This document shows positions 33,654 to 44,687 of a stretch of 64,000 nt of DNA, piece by piece (position 1 is the first letter of the stretch; every line of letters starts with the position of its first letter). The notes under the pieces are model-generated. The model ran no database searches. It saw only the letters and a program-made list of their open reading frames with translations, and had not been told where the DNA came from. This stretch comes from Stemphylium vesicarium (taxonomy: Eukaryota > Ascomycota > Dothideomycetes > Pleosporales > Pleosporaceae): positions 1 through 64,000 of the forward strand of contig QXCR01000033.1 in NCBI GenBank assembly GCA_004380135.1, read 5' to 3'. The position numbers were made by a program, and so were the translations under genes.

Positions 33654-35304
33654 GATGAGTATGACTGGACGCTACAGCACCGGTCGAACTGGGAAGAGGC
33701 GGCCTCAGGCTTATGAGTCACGGACTACACAGTTCCCAAAGCCGATCCAACGGTTCAAGCGTGAGTCGATGCACGTGTAGTTGCCAAGGTCACGTTTTCA
33801 TTGACCGGGCACAGTGGATCTTTCGGGGCCGCGGATGGTAATGAACGATAAGCCAGAGGGGTTAGAGCGATGTAAAAGTAGGGTAAAGGGCGCTGAGTCC
33901 TCTGGTCGAGCGTCGGAGGGGTGGTGCAAGTATATAGGAAGGCGCAGCAGCGGGAGTGAGACGAGCGGCGAGCGGCAAATGTGCACAAAGGGCGGCGGGG
34001 TTGCGGTGCAAAAAAAAAATGGGAGGAGGGGGGCCTGAGGTGTCGAGTTTGAAGCAAGAAGAGAGATGAGGGTGCCAGAGGGGGGTATAGGTGGTAGTAA
34101 AAGACGAAGCGACGTCAAAAGTCTTGGTCGCGACTTCCTTTGGACTGCTGCCTGGAGCCTAGTCCCGGAATCCGTACGTCTCCACTTGGGGAGATGCGCC
34201 ACATTGCTTTAGTCTCGGATCAATACGAAGCCCGCCATCATTCGTCAGCGTGCACCGAAACAACCAATTGTCTATTTGAACGATTCACCTGCATGACTGG
34301 GATGCGCATTAGCGCGTAACTGGCAACGTCAAGCTATCGCGCCGCTCACCGCGCTGGAACCACTGTAAAAGGCGCGATGCCACCAAAGAGAGCGTCAACC
34401 GACCTTGGGAGCAGCGGTGACAGGACCCCCTGTAGGAAACCGGTCAGCTCCAAGCAGCGCAGGAACGGCTGCTAGCGCTTGCTTATCACTGGCTAATGCC
34501 TTCAGGCGCCCTATGGGGGCTGTGCATGGATAAACTCCCTCGCCATCCTCACCAATTCCGGCCGACCAACATCCAACACGTCGCTACTGATAAAAGCCGC
34601 CGTCCCGCGAGCTGGGGAATTGCACAACTGCGCACCCCGTTCGACCCGCTGTTCCCCGTCATTGCGCACAGCACCGTGTCCTCATCGTCCTGATGTTTAG
34701 GGTGCGCGCATACGTATGCAAGAATCGTTTCATTGGGCGAGTGGCACAGGATTCGCTCACCGGAATCGTGGGGGCCAAAAAACACGTCGTCAACGTGCAT
34801 GTGATGTATAGGGCTGCGTATACAGGTCTGCGGACCATATCGATATTGAGGGTGCCACGACTATGAGGGTGCATGCGGAGTCCCGCAGTGCTAGATATCT
34901 TGTCTCAGTTGAAGATTGGGAGGTTTGCCACCAAGGGATGTTGAACTTTGAAGTCTATCTCGCCGCCGGTGTCCAAATGCGTTGTGAGCTTACCACTCGA
35001 TCTAATAAGGCCACCCACGTCGTGCCCCGCGAGCCCTGCTTACTTTGCAGTCCCAACACTACTCGTCACCTCCGATCACCCGCCTGTTCGATAGCGACTG
35101 AGCGGGAAGGGAGGTAAAAGTCTGAATATCGGGTATATACAGTCGCTCAAGTCAGGTTTGCCTGTGCAAAGATAAGCAGGATTATAGGGTCACTGACATG
35201 CAGAGGAAAGAGTAGTATCGGGCATCACAGTATAATTATACATCTCGAACTGCACATGAAGCGTCATGCATTTCAAGATTGAAAAGAGATTAAAATTGAT
35301 GTAT
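33654..35304. other. Upstream region of the C2H2 gene and 3' side of the HECT_2 gene
   Basis: A run of ten A lies at 34010-34019 in a G/A-rich stretch. Frames between 33755 and 34202 overlap on both strands and are unsupported. No gene is seen. Confidence 0.5.
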
Positions 35305-37102
35305 TCAATCAACATCTTCAGAAGGAATCTCACATGCATCCCCATTCTCTCCGTTTTCTCCATTTGTCTCATTCTCCTCACCTTCAACATATCCCATACC
35401 AGCCTCAACAACCTCGAACCTCTCCAACAGCCCAACATCCCATCCTTGAAACTTCTTCGCCGTCGGCGGAAGCAACCTTTGGCTCTGCTTCAAGCCACGT
35501 TCCAACTCTTGGTACAAGTCTTCAGGGAACTCTACATCCTCGATGCTTGCACTTTCCGGCTCGCCAGGCTTGATGGGCTGCCATGTCTGTTTCTGAAAGA
35601 AGACTTTCATCGAACGAGTAGGATCGAGACGGTTGGGCGAAGGGATGGACGAGGAGAAGAGAAGATCGGGAGTGAAGACCCATACAAGCAGCGAAGGAAT
35701 GGAGTCTTGGGATTGAGCTGATTCGGAAGATGGCGGAGCGGTATGGATGTGAAACTTGCGGACAGCTGTGTTCTCAATGAGGTAGAGGAGACGGGCTGTG
35801 ATCCATTTTTGGACAGAGTAGGCAGGTGCTGGGGTGGGTAAACTGGATGTTATACTGATGCTCCACTTTCGTATTCGCCAACCATCTGCACCTGGATCCT
35901 GGGCGCCGATCGTTTGTTTGCAGTGCTTGCATATAACCGGGCAAGATGGCTTTTCTTCTACTATCAGCTACACAGGGTCAGCATAGGTGACATTACATAA
36001 TAAAGGACGTCAATGCATGTGTGAAGAAATGTAGCCTCGGCTTAAACCTGCCAATCCCAAGAGTCTGAGGGTGTAGAGACAGTGAAACGCCAGGCCGCCA
36101 TCTCAACAGAACCGGCAACCCGTCAACCTGGGGAAGAGGATATGTCCGGAACCGCAAGATTGTGTAAGCCTTTTACTCTGGGGCGCTTGTATCGACGATA
36201 ATGCCATGGGGAAGGCTAGATCGCCTTCTTTGCGCCCGGACGCGCTGTGTCGAGTCTAATGACAATACGCAAGTGCAGTGGAAAGAAAACGAAAGAAAGA
36301 TATGGCTTACCTGAGCGCCCTCGCAGTCAGACTCTGCTATGAGGAAGCTTGCCAGATCTACAAAGCCTACGCCTTCCCTGGCCTGTAGGCGGTTACCAGC
36401 TGCGTAGCCCTTCTGGCCCACGACGTGCTCATGCGTATGATCGTGCAGGTGATGCTCGTCCGGTTTGTGGCAATGCCAGAAATCCATCATCTCAGCCCAG
36501 TTCTCGTTGGGTAGATCTCTCCACTGCTGTATCCTTCCTTGTGGTACCAGAACGCCGGCACAATTCTTACATATAACCCCTACATTCTTCGCGTCGTTTA
36601 GTGAAGCGCCGTCCCACGGTGCGATATTAGCCTGTCGGTCTTCGCGTTGCAAAGCGCCTAACAGATCACTGTCCTCTTTCTCTTCCATTTGCAGGCGTAG
36701 CGTCAGCTCCTTGCTCGGTGGCTGCGACGGCAACTCAAGAGCTGCATCGCCTCCACCTTTTACGTTGATAGGCATGCGAATTGTCGCCGACTGGCCCTCA
36801 TGCGACACGGTGATGTAGGAGCCATCGGCGGACAGCTTCGCGTCTGTCTGCCGCGAGTGGTTGGTGCGCAGCGAGGCGAAAAGGGTGACAGTGCGAATGT
36901 GCAGTAGAAGCTCGGCATACAGCGTTATCGAAGTTTCGTTCGGCAACATGGGGCGCGCATTATTCTCGTCACTCTGTAGGAGATTCGGCGCGTGAATCTG
37001 AGTGGGTTCGGGCACGGGCTTGGGATTCATCAGGTCTTTGATTGCTTCAGGAGACAGGCCGAGCGCTGCGTATGCTGACTCGGGAAGTAGCGGGCGCGAC
37101 AT
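35305..37102 (-). CDS. HECT_2 family E2-binding protein (UBE3D/Ipa1-like)
   Basis: Exon 1 (37102-36311, 264 codons) and the last exon (35967-35305) are firm. A short middle exon at 36101-36048 (MAAWRFTVSTPSDSWDWQ) is likely, joined by GTTTAA...GTGTAG to LIVEEKPSCPVICKHCKQTI. The junction between exon 1 (donor GTAAGC) and the middle exon is unresolved and may include a further exon between 36250 and 36110; the simple model gives 502 residues. Two CxxC pairs are visible (VICKNCAGVLV and VICKHCKQTIG), with WRDLPNENWAEMMDFWHCHK between, the hallmark of HECT_2 proteins. Human UBE3D binds E2 enzymes; yeast Ipa1 affects mRNA 3'-end processing. Neighbouring E2 and RPN10 genes fit a ubiquitin role. 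Confidence 0.8.
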
Positions 37103-37480
37103 ACTTCGTGATTGCGGTCCATGGTGGCGGGGTTGACGTGGGGTTGGTGAGTCTAGGAGCTTGCGCGCGACGAAGTCGACTTAACCAGGAGTGGGTCCGT
37201 CTGGGAGATTCTAACCGTATCCAGCCCACCACAAACGCGTTTTAACCCTGATGATTCGACCTAATGCGGCAGTGTTGCAGCCACGATGTATGATTTCTTT
37301 TTACCATTCTGCAGTCCCACTGACGTGTCATCGGTGGTAGTGTCTGTCATGAGATGATTTGATGTCATATGGTGGAATTACATTATCTACATACAAAGAC
37401 TACGTATGCTGCGCGGACGACAACGTACAAGTTCGTTCAACATAGCCCTTCCCACAGAGATCACCGTACCTAATTTATAA
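37103..37480. other. Tandem spacer between ERG26 and the HECT_2 gene
   Basis: Holds the promoter of the HECT_2-like gene upstream of 37102 and the 3' end of neighbouring transcription units. No gene is seen. Confidence 0.45.
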
Positions 37481-38646
37481 TTACTGGCCCTTCTTTTCCC
37501 CAGCCTTCTTCTCCTGCTCTACGATGTACTGTACTCCCCTTCTAACACCCTCGTCCAAATCAACAAGAGGCGCGTAGCCCAACCGCAGTTTTGCCTTGTT
37601 GATGCTGTGATATTTTGTCATACTGCTGTACCGAACCTGAGCCCGAGTCAGGTTCGGCTTCTTCCCCATGAGCCAGAAGACGTTCTCCAGGAGCGCGCCA
37701 ATGGCCCATGCAAAGTCGGCGCTGAGATGCCACACGCTGCTCAGGGGTAGACGGTCGCCTGCCTCATGCCAGACTTTGCGCGCAAAGTCCCAGAAGTAGA
37801 CGGGCTGGCCATTGGTAATGAAAAAAGCCTCTCCGTCGACGCGCTCAGTGTCCAGAGGAATGGTGGGCAAGACTTTGTGGGTGTGGAGGAGGGCGAGGAC
37901 CGCGAGGACGTGGCCGTGGGCGACATTCTCAACATAGGTGAAGTCGAAGAGGTTCGTGTTATCACCGACCTGGAACTTGGTCTGTCCTTTACGGCATGCC
38001 GTGACCATCTTAGGAAGCAATTGTACGTCGCCTTCACCAAAGATGCCTGCAGGACGGATAGCGCAAGTCAGGAAGTTCTCAGGGTTGCGGTTGGCTTGGA
38101 GGACGGCTGTTTCTGCATAGGCCTGAACATTCGGTTAGTACAAAGCGGGCGGCAATGACATTGTCTACTGACCTTTGTAGAAGTGTAGTACTCGGGCTGG
38201 CTGTCACCAGTGACAAGAGGCCACCTCTCATCTGCATTGATGAGCTCGGTTTCCGCATCTAGGATAACACTCGCTGAGCTGGTGTAGACGAAGGCCTTCA
38301 CTCCAGCTTCGTGCGCAGCCTGCAGCAAATTCTTGGTTCCTTGAACGTTGACCTTGTCGTGGATCTCTGGTTTCGCATCGAAATGTGGAGAGGCTGTGTG
38401 GATGACCGAGTTGGGCTTGATTTGGGCGAGTAGGGTCTTCATCGCCGCAGCATCAGTGATGTCGCCATCGTGGTAAGAGACAGTCGAGCTGGCATGGCGG
38501 TTCGAGTTTGTTCGTAGGTCGAGGACTGCGACCTGTGTCTTCGGGTGACGCTTGACGATGAAGCTGACAATGTGGCTTCCCAAGAATCCGCAACCGCCGA
38601 CAACGAGGACTTTGCCAAGGGACTCAATTTCTTCCGCACGCGACAT
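37481..38646 (-). CDS. ERG26: Sterol-4-alpha-carboxylate 3-dehydrogenase (decarboxylating)
   Basis: Exon 1 is 38646-38173 and exon 2 is 38122-37481; the 49-nt intron (GTCAGT...TTCAG) falls exactly after the catalytic YxxxK. The product has 371 residues. It oxidises the 3-hydroxyl of 4-carboxysterols with loss of CO2 during C4-demethylation in ergosterol synthesis at the ER. The N-terminal NAD-binding loop is VVGGCGFLGSH; VYTSSASV and EYYTSTKAYAE hold the catalytic Ser and Tyr-x3-Lys of 3-beta-HSD/SDR enzymes; TCAIRPAGIFGEGD follows. A hydrophobic segment near the C-terminus (WHLSADFAWAIGALLENVFW) may associate with membrane. The second ATG was chosen as start (MSRAEEIESLGKVLVV). Confidence 0.92.
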
Positions 38647-39310
38647 GATGTGTATAGTGTGGTAATGGCGCAATGGATGGTGCGACGGTTAGGGTTTGTT
38701 TGCGGAGAGAACTCGCTAGTTCCGCCCCAGGGGTACCGTACCGCAGGTATGGATTGGCGCTCCCCGCATGTTCCAACGCTGCTCAGGGTCCCGACGGTCT
38801 TAAATCGGTCTTGCTCCGCAGGACAGAGCAACTTCATACCTTGTGATGACCTTCTAGAAGAACAGAACCATTGTTCTGGGCGAATAGCTCTGTTTTGGGA
38901 TGCTCGAATTAATAAAAGTATCAGGGTTGCCAGCTTATGCTGAACAACTACTTGGCAAAATCTCTCAACTGACAAAGTTGGGCTGTGACGTCCCGCACAT
39001 TCTGGATCACGTAGTTTGTTATGCGTGAGCTCGTACATAAACTCTCATTCATAGTTCTATACATTCATGATCAAATGGACCATCATTGGTTGACTAACGC
39101 CATACCTTGAGACACTGCTCCCCTATGCTACCATTCCTAGAGCCCATGAACGCCGTATAATGCAAACCCTGGTCAGGCTTGGGGTATCATGTAAATCCAT
39201 AACTGATGCGATCGGCCGTTAAAACACCATCCACCCATCTGGGCTTCACTAAAAACAGCTCCTATGTCTTTGTCAACGAATGCCCGAGGAATCACAGGCT
39301 ATATGTAGAC
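38647..39310. other. Tandem spacer upstream of ERG26
   Basis: Contains the ERG26 promoter and the 3' end of the E2 gene. No gene and no clear sterol element are recognised. Confidence 0.5.
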
Positions 39311-40678
39311 TCACTCAGCGCTGTCTTGAGCGGACCGCCTCAAGCGACGGTTGTAGAGCTTCTTGTCTTCTGGAGTGCCCCAGAAAAGTTTCGCTGCTTC
39401 TGGGTTCACCAGTGTACGCGGATCGTATGCAGGCGATTCCTCCTCGATGGCTGCGATGATGGCTTCGATGTGTGATCGCATGTCATCTTTGCGGGCCGCA
39501 TCATAGCAAAGAATACCATCAGGGGACACGCGATGATGGTATAGAACTGGTGTCTCGAACCTAACACGAGGAAGTACGTCCGGGAACTTTGGGCTGATGT
39601 ACAGCCGGATCCTGAACATGCCTCCGTCCAGGTTTGTCATCGGCCGGCCAAAGAGAACCAGCTGCCACACGAACGGGTTCTTGTCGACCAGATCCAGATC
39701 CAACGTGATTGCATCTTGCTTCTTGTACTTTTCGATAATCTGTTCATACTGGCGTTGGAGATTGTTGGCAATGCTCATCTCCTTGTTGACGGCGGACATG
39801 CCCTCTGCAGCCCAAGACTCCATCTCCTTGTTGAGTGTCTCGAAAATCGCTACGAGACGTTCACGAAGGGATGTGTATTGAAAGGTACCTTCCATGGTAT
39901 TGCCTGGACCTTCAAAAGGCATCTTCTCGAACCGATCTCCGTCCTTGTTTTTCTGAACCGCCTCATCAACCCGAGCCAGGTAGGACTGGTAGTACCACAA
40001 GAAACGACGCTTACAAAGGTCCTTGAACGGTTCGAATGGTGTGTCATCTCTGCTGGACTGATAGTCTTCCTCCGCGTTGTAGACCGTCACACCAGGCCTC
40101 TGCCGGTTGATGCCCAGGTACTCCTCGAGCCGCTCGATGACAGATACGCGGAGGGACTCGTGTCGGATCTTGTCTACGTATGCTTCTTGGTTCTTCTTGT
40201 CGTAATCGGAATTCGCATCTTCGAAGCCGGGCTCGTTCTCGTAAGGGTTGCCAGACATGAGGCTCTGAATGGAGATGAGGATGGACTCAAGCCCTTGTGC
40301 GGATGACCACTCTTCGCCACGTTCTCCTCTCCATGTGCTGGAACTTGTCAGTGTACACACTGAAAGAGCGGTTGTTGATACTTACCCAAGAATCGACAAG
40401 CACACTTTCCCGCCGGCGTAGATGTTTGGGTTGAAGCGCGTGCGTCCGCCGTTTGTGGTTATGGCCGTCACACCCGGTGCTTTGGTTGGATAGTCTCGAG
40501 TGAACTTGACGGCAAATTCAAAGAAGCCAAACTCGTATGGGGTGTCAGGCGGGCCTATGATCAGTGCCCGCACATGGCGCACATCGATATCACGGCAAGC
40601 GACGGCTAGCGAAAGGTCGGAGCCACGCTGGATCTCGCCCAACTCGCGGGTGATTCTAAGAATGCATTGGTTCGACAT
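39311..40678 (-). CDS. E2 ubiquitin-conjugating protein with two UBC domains
   Basis: Exon 1 is 40678-40386 and exon 2 is 40337-39311; the 47-nt intron (GTAAGT...TCCAG) lies within the first active-site region. The product has 439 residues. The first UBC fold (1-150) is UBE2Z-like: FNPNIYAGGKVCLSILGTW holds Cys93, then SSAQGLESILISIQSLMSGN. After a linker helical region comes a second UBC-like fold (about 310-425) with LVLFGRPMTNLDGGMFRIRL and HHRVSPDGILCYDAARKDD. It keeps a Cys at 375, but the usual HPN is HHR and the following loop is divergent. UBE2Z takes ubiquitin (or FAT10) from UBA6 in animals; which E1 is used here is unknown. Confidence 0.9.
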
Positions 40679-41188
40679 GGTCCCGTGACAACTTTGCTAC
40701 TGCGGTGTTCTGTGTGGGCTGATTGCGCAGACCTGAAGCGCGGGGTCGGTGGGCTCAGCGACGGTCTTGAGACAAAAGCTGGCCAAATTGTTTGAACGTC
40801 TTTGTCCCACAGGATTATAGGCGACCAGAAAATTGTCGCTCAGAGGTTTCCGTGTCGCAAGATCGATAGTCGGATTCGCTGGAAAATGGTCAAAGTCGGT
40901 GTTTGTTGGGCTGCTCGGAGAAGTCGGGGTTCTTGTTTGGAAAGAAATGAAGAGGGAAGAAATGGGGGGTGGGTGCGGCGTCGGAAACCAGGCGGCAGCA
41001 GTGAAAGATCTAGCAAGCAACCCGTGGACAGTTGTGTTGTCAAAGCAAGCATGAGTAATGGAGCCCTAGCTCGAGCTGCAGGGAGGTGCATGTGGAGGGG
41101 CAGAATCCGTCACCGCTCACGGACCCCGAGCCGCAACACCACGCCCGCGTTGTCGCGATAGTCAGCAATTACCACAGGAACCTGCAAG
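40679..41188. promoter_or_regulatory. Divergent promoter region of the E2 gene and TRS23
   Basis: About 510 bp separate the two start codons. Open frames on both strands are unsupported. No individual element is identified. Confidence 0.5.
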
Positions 41189-41747
41189 ATGTATGTTGGA
41201 GTGCCATCTAGTAGTGACTAAGCTAATGGAAACAGGGTCGTATTCGCGCTCTTCATAATCAGCAAATCTGGCGGTCTCATCTACAACCGCGAGTTCCATA
41301 CGGGCATGAGCAAGCTCACTAGCAACGACTATCTCATGCTTGCTGGATCGTTCCATGGGTAGGCTGTGGATCAATGACACCCAGATATTCGCTAACCGCA
41401 TACATAGAATGCACGCCATCACCGCTCAACTATCTCCCATCCCTCCCGTTCGTGCGCCTCCTCCTTCGACTACTACGTCGGGTCTCCAAACATTCCCAGT
41501 CCGCGCGACCGGCATTGAAGTTCTAGAAAGCTCTCATTTCCGCATACAATGCTTTCAGACACAGACGGGAGTGAAGTTCCTCCTCTTCACGGAGCCGCAA
41601 CAACCGAATGTGGACACAATGATGAAGAAGATATACGAGTTGTATGCAGACTATGTGATGAAGAACCCATTCTACACAGTGGAGATGCCGGTCCGATGCG
41701 AAAAGTTTGACCGGGGACTGGATGGATTCGTAAAAGTCAGGGGATGA
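41189..41747 (+). CDS. TRS23: TRAPP complex subunit Trs23 (TRAPPC4)
   Basis: Exons 41189-41190, 41236-41358 and 41408-41747 give 154 residues. The start codon is split: AT ends exon 1 and G opens exon 2 after a 45-nt intron (GTATGT...AACAG). This is the only arrangement I found that gives the family N-terminus MVVFALFIISKSGGLIYNRE. The second intron is GTAGGC...CATAG. The product is a core subunit of the TRAPP tethering complexes, which activate Rab1/Ypt1 for ER-Golgi traffic. The longin-like fold is visible as FIISKSGGLIYN, LMLAGSFHGMHAI, FRIQCFQTQTGVKFLLF and MMKKIYELYADYVMKNPFYT. A Pro/Thr-rich loop (PIPPVRAPPPSTTTS) is a usual fungal insertion. Confidence 0.9.
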
Positions 41748-42219
41748 GGACAACGCAACGTATGAAGACATGGGTAATCGCTGAAAGCATGGGGGCATCG
41801 ACGCAATGCGGCCACATCCCATATACTTGGCCACACGACAAGCTCCCACTTGGTATTCTCGTGAAATGAGCAAGCGTACATGAAGGAACGAAGCGGCTAG
41901 CGAGCTTGAAAGCATCCAGCTTTAGGTCACGATGCACCCACAAGCCTGGAGACTATAATGAGTTTCGACTTCATAAGAGTCGTTTGAACAGGACAGGCAA
42001 TGCTCGGGAGGAGAGGAGCGAGTCGTCAACAGACGGGATGCGGGATTGTGTCAGCCTGAGCAGACCTTCAAGTCATTATTTATTTCGTTCATGCATCCGT
42101 ATCAGATGTGGTAGACGCCAGCTCTAGTCATACAGTAGACGCGGTAGATGCTCTGCCCTATCTAAAGGCTTCATAAGCCATGCAAACGCGCCTGGACGCC
42201 GTATCACGCTTCATCTAGC
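41748..42219. other. Convergent 3' spacer between TRS23 and RPN10
   Basis: Should hold both 3' UTRs. No gene is seen. Confidence 0.55.
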
Positions 42220-43220
42220 TCATGCTGTGTCCATCTTGTCTGGGTCGTCATCCTTCTTCTTGTCCTTGCTTCCACTGCCACTAGGCTGACCCTGATCATC
42301 TAGCAACGGTTGCTTCTCGTCGCCTTCAGCAACAGGCTCTAGCTCCGACTTGCCTTCGGTAGACTCCTTTGTCTTCTTGTCTTTCTCCTGCCGTGCTTTC
42401 TCTTCTTCAAAGGACATTCTCAGCGCGAGCGCGAGTTCCGGGTCAACCGAAGGATCTACACCGAATTCAAAGTCGTTGCCGCCTGATGGTCCGCCGCCAC
42501 CGCCTCCTGAACCACCCTCACCACCGGCATTGGACGCGCCTTCTCCACCAACGATAGGTGTGGTAATCAAAGAGTCGCTTAGGAGGTTTGCGCTGGGTGG
42601 GATGGTGGCCAGGTAGGAGCCTTCGGCGCTCTGTACGTTGTCGCTGAAAGCCTGGAGCTTCCTGGTGGTGTCATCACTGAGTTCACCGAACGCGATGATG
42701 TCGATGCTGATACCGCTCTTCTTCATCTTCTTTGCTAGTTTGACTAGGTTCTTCTCGTCTTCCTCGATAGGACTGCAGTTGAACATGACTATCCGCTGCT
42801 TTTGCGACTTGTTCTGCCTGTGCTTGAGGGCCAACTGCACGTTCTTGTTAGTCCTCGCACCTCCTTCATTGTTGGGGTTCTACCATACCGCTGCCACGTT
42901 AATACCGGTGACGAAATGTGAGCTGCCCTTTATCTTTGTCCTGTGCAGTCCATCAAGCACCCTGCCAATGTCCGTTGTCAAGGTCGTAAGGATCTCCGGA
43001 GTGTTGCCGCCCATGCTCATCAGGCCGACGGACGACTCTGGATTCGCCCCAGTCTTTGCGGAAAAGATCATGTTGACGGCATCCTGTTGCGCCTCCCATC
43101 GCGAGGGCACGTAGTCGCCGTTCCGACTAGCTTCGCTGTTGTCAACGCTGCGACGGTTAGCACAGGGTTGTACCCTAGAAAGATCGAAACATACACTATC
43201 ATAGAAGCTTCCAACACCAT
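42220..43220 (-). CDS. RPN10: 26S proteasome ubiquitin receptor Rpn10
   Basis: Exons 43220-43195 (26 nt), 43147-42889 and 42834-42220 give 299 residues, with introns of 47 (GTATGT) and 54 nt (GTATGG). The N-terminus is a von Willebrand A domain (about 1-190): MVLEASMIVVDNSEASRNGD with the start of the metal-site pattern, then VGLMSMGGNTPEILTTLTTD, LALKHRQNKSQKQRIVMFNC and ISIDIIAFGE. After a Gly-rich linker comes a ubiquitin-interacting motif, DPELALALRMSFEEEKARQ, which binds polyubiquitin on substrates. The tail is charged and disordered (GSGSKDKKKDDDPDKMDTA). Rpn10 sits at the base-lid interface of the 19S particle. Family length is about 270-300 in fungi, so it is complete. Confidence 0.95.
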
Positions 43221-44009
43221 CTTGAATGAGAGTTGTATGGGGTGTTGAAATGATTGTTTGGGGTAGTTGGTCAGATCGACGGCAACGTTATGGTGCTGAG
43301 CTTAGGTCGCCGCAGCGGAGGACGGAGGTTGGCGATCAAATCACCGAGATCACGTGAATGTGAAGGGCGTCTGAGCAAGCAGATGACGGGAGGCCGTGCG
43401 CCGACGCGCCAGAAGAAATGACTCGTATCGCAATTATGATCACTGTGAGCTTACTCGTGAGCTTCTGGTATCAAGAATTGCGCCTCATATGTTGTCGCAT
43501 TTCTTTGCAATTTTTTGTGTTAAGATCGCTTGACCCAAACACGTGTTTCTCGGAGTTGGCTCAAAGGTTCAGCCTCCTGTTGCGAGTGCAGTGCCGTCAT
43601 CTGTGGTGCTTGGCACTCAGCACCCAGTATTACCTGCCTGACTGACCCTCCTTCCTTCCTTTCTCACACATCCCACTCCAGATCAGAAGTCGCAACCACC
43701 AACACCTGTACATTCGCCAAATTGCTCAAAAACTCTCCGCAATTACTGCAGAAGTATCAGAAGTCATAATACACCTTTTACAAGTTTCTATTCTCCTCCC
43801 CAGCACCAACGTCGTTGCTTTGCACGCGTTGTTTACCGTCTGGACTCAACCTCTGGCAAGAACAACCCCAACAACTGCCACCACACCACATCTCCTCAGG
43901 ACTACTCAAAGGTCTGAAGAGTCTTCATAGAGATCCACCAAAGGTCCCTGTTATTAGCCATCTTCTTCTTCGGTATCGCGGTTGTTTACGCGTCATCTTC
44001 AACGACAAT
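43221..44009. promoter_or_regulatory. Divergent upstream region of RPN10 and NBL1
   Basis: Both genes start outward from this 789-bp stretch. A frame open from 43815 runs in phase into NBL1 but its extra residues look like leader sequence. I cannot name a proteasome-type control element. Confidence 0.5.
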
Positions 44010-44687
44010 ATGAACAACATCGCCAGCGGCATCACAGCTGAGGCTAAGGCCAACATGCTCACCAATCTCCAAATCGAAATCGACTCCCGTATAGAGAAGT
44101 TGCGAGCCCAGTGCGATGCGCAATGTGCAAGCATGCAGTCGCGCCTCGAGCGACGCGTCAACCGCATCCCAGTCGTGACGCGTCAAACCACACTTTCCAA
44201 CCTTCTCAAAGCATCGGCACCAGTACAACCAGTCGTTGCTCCCGCGCCCCCAGGAAAGGCTCCTACAACAAAGAAGGCTGCTGCTGCAGGCACCGCACCA
44301 CGCAAAACCCGTAACGCTGCCACTAGCAATGTCAGCGCAACTTCAAGGCCAGCCACATCTCCAGAAGTACGTATTAAGACGACCAACACCAAGACCACCA
44401 AGCCTACACCAGCATATGCGAAGGCAACAAAGACGACCCGGGCAAAGAAGCGCAGCAGCGACGAATTGTCAGGCGAAGACAAGGAGAACTCAGAACTCCC
44501 TGTACCTAAGAAACGCACAAGGAATGTCGCCCAGAAGCCCGCCGCCCCTGCCGCTGCAGCCGCTCCCACCACACGCTCAACCCGTGCTGCTTCTCGCACC
44601 AAGCCCGCCCCCGCCCATGTACTTTCACCCAAGACCAATGCCGCCAACGCTCGCAAGCCAGCTGCTCGTAGCGTCCGCCCCCGGTAG
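44010..44687 (+). CDS. NBL1: Borealin N-terminal domain protein (chromosomal passenger complex)
   Basis: A single exon; the ATG at 44010 gives 225 residues starting MNNIASGITAEAKANML. Residues about 8-66 form the Nbl1/Borealin N-terminal helix pair (LTNLQIEIDSRIEKLRAQCD, then LERRVNRIPVVTRQTTLSNL). This part packs with INCENP/Sli15 and Survivin/Bir1 to place Aurora kinase on centromeres. The remainder is a basic, disordered Lys/Ala/Thr/Pro tail with SP and TRAASRTKPAP-like stretches, suited to chromatin binding and phosphorylation. In budding yeast Nbl1 is only about 73 residues; filamentous fungi have this extended form. The 65 in-frame residues upstream of 44010 were rejected. Confidence 0.88.
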   Translation: MNNIASGITAEAKANMLTNLQIEIDSRIEKLRAQCDAQCASMQSRLERRVNRIPVVTRQTTLSNLLKASAPVQPVVAPAPPGKAPTTKKAAAAGTAPRKTRNAATSNVSATSRPATSPEVRIKTTNTKTTKPTPAYAKATKTTRAKKRSSDELSGEDKENSELPVPKKRTRNVAQKPAAPAAAAAPTTRSTRAASRTKPAPAHVLSPKTNAANARKPAARSVRPR

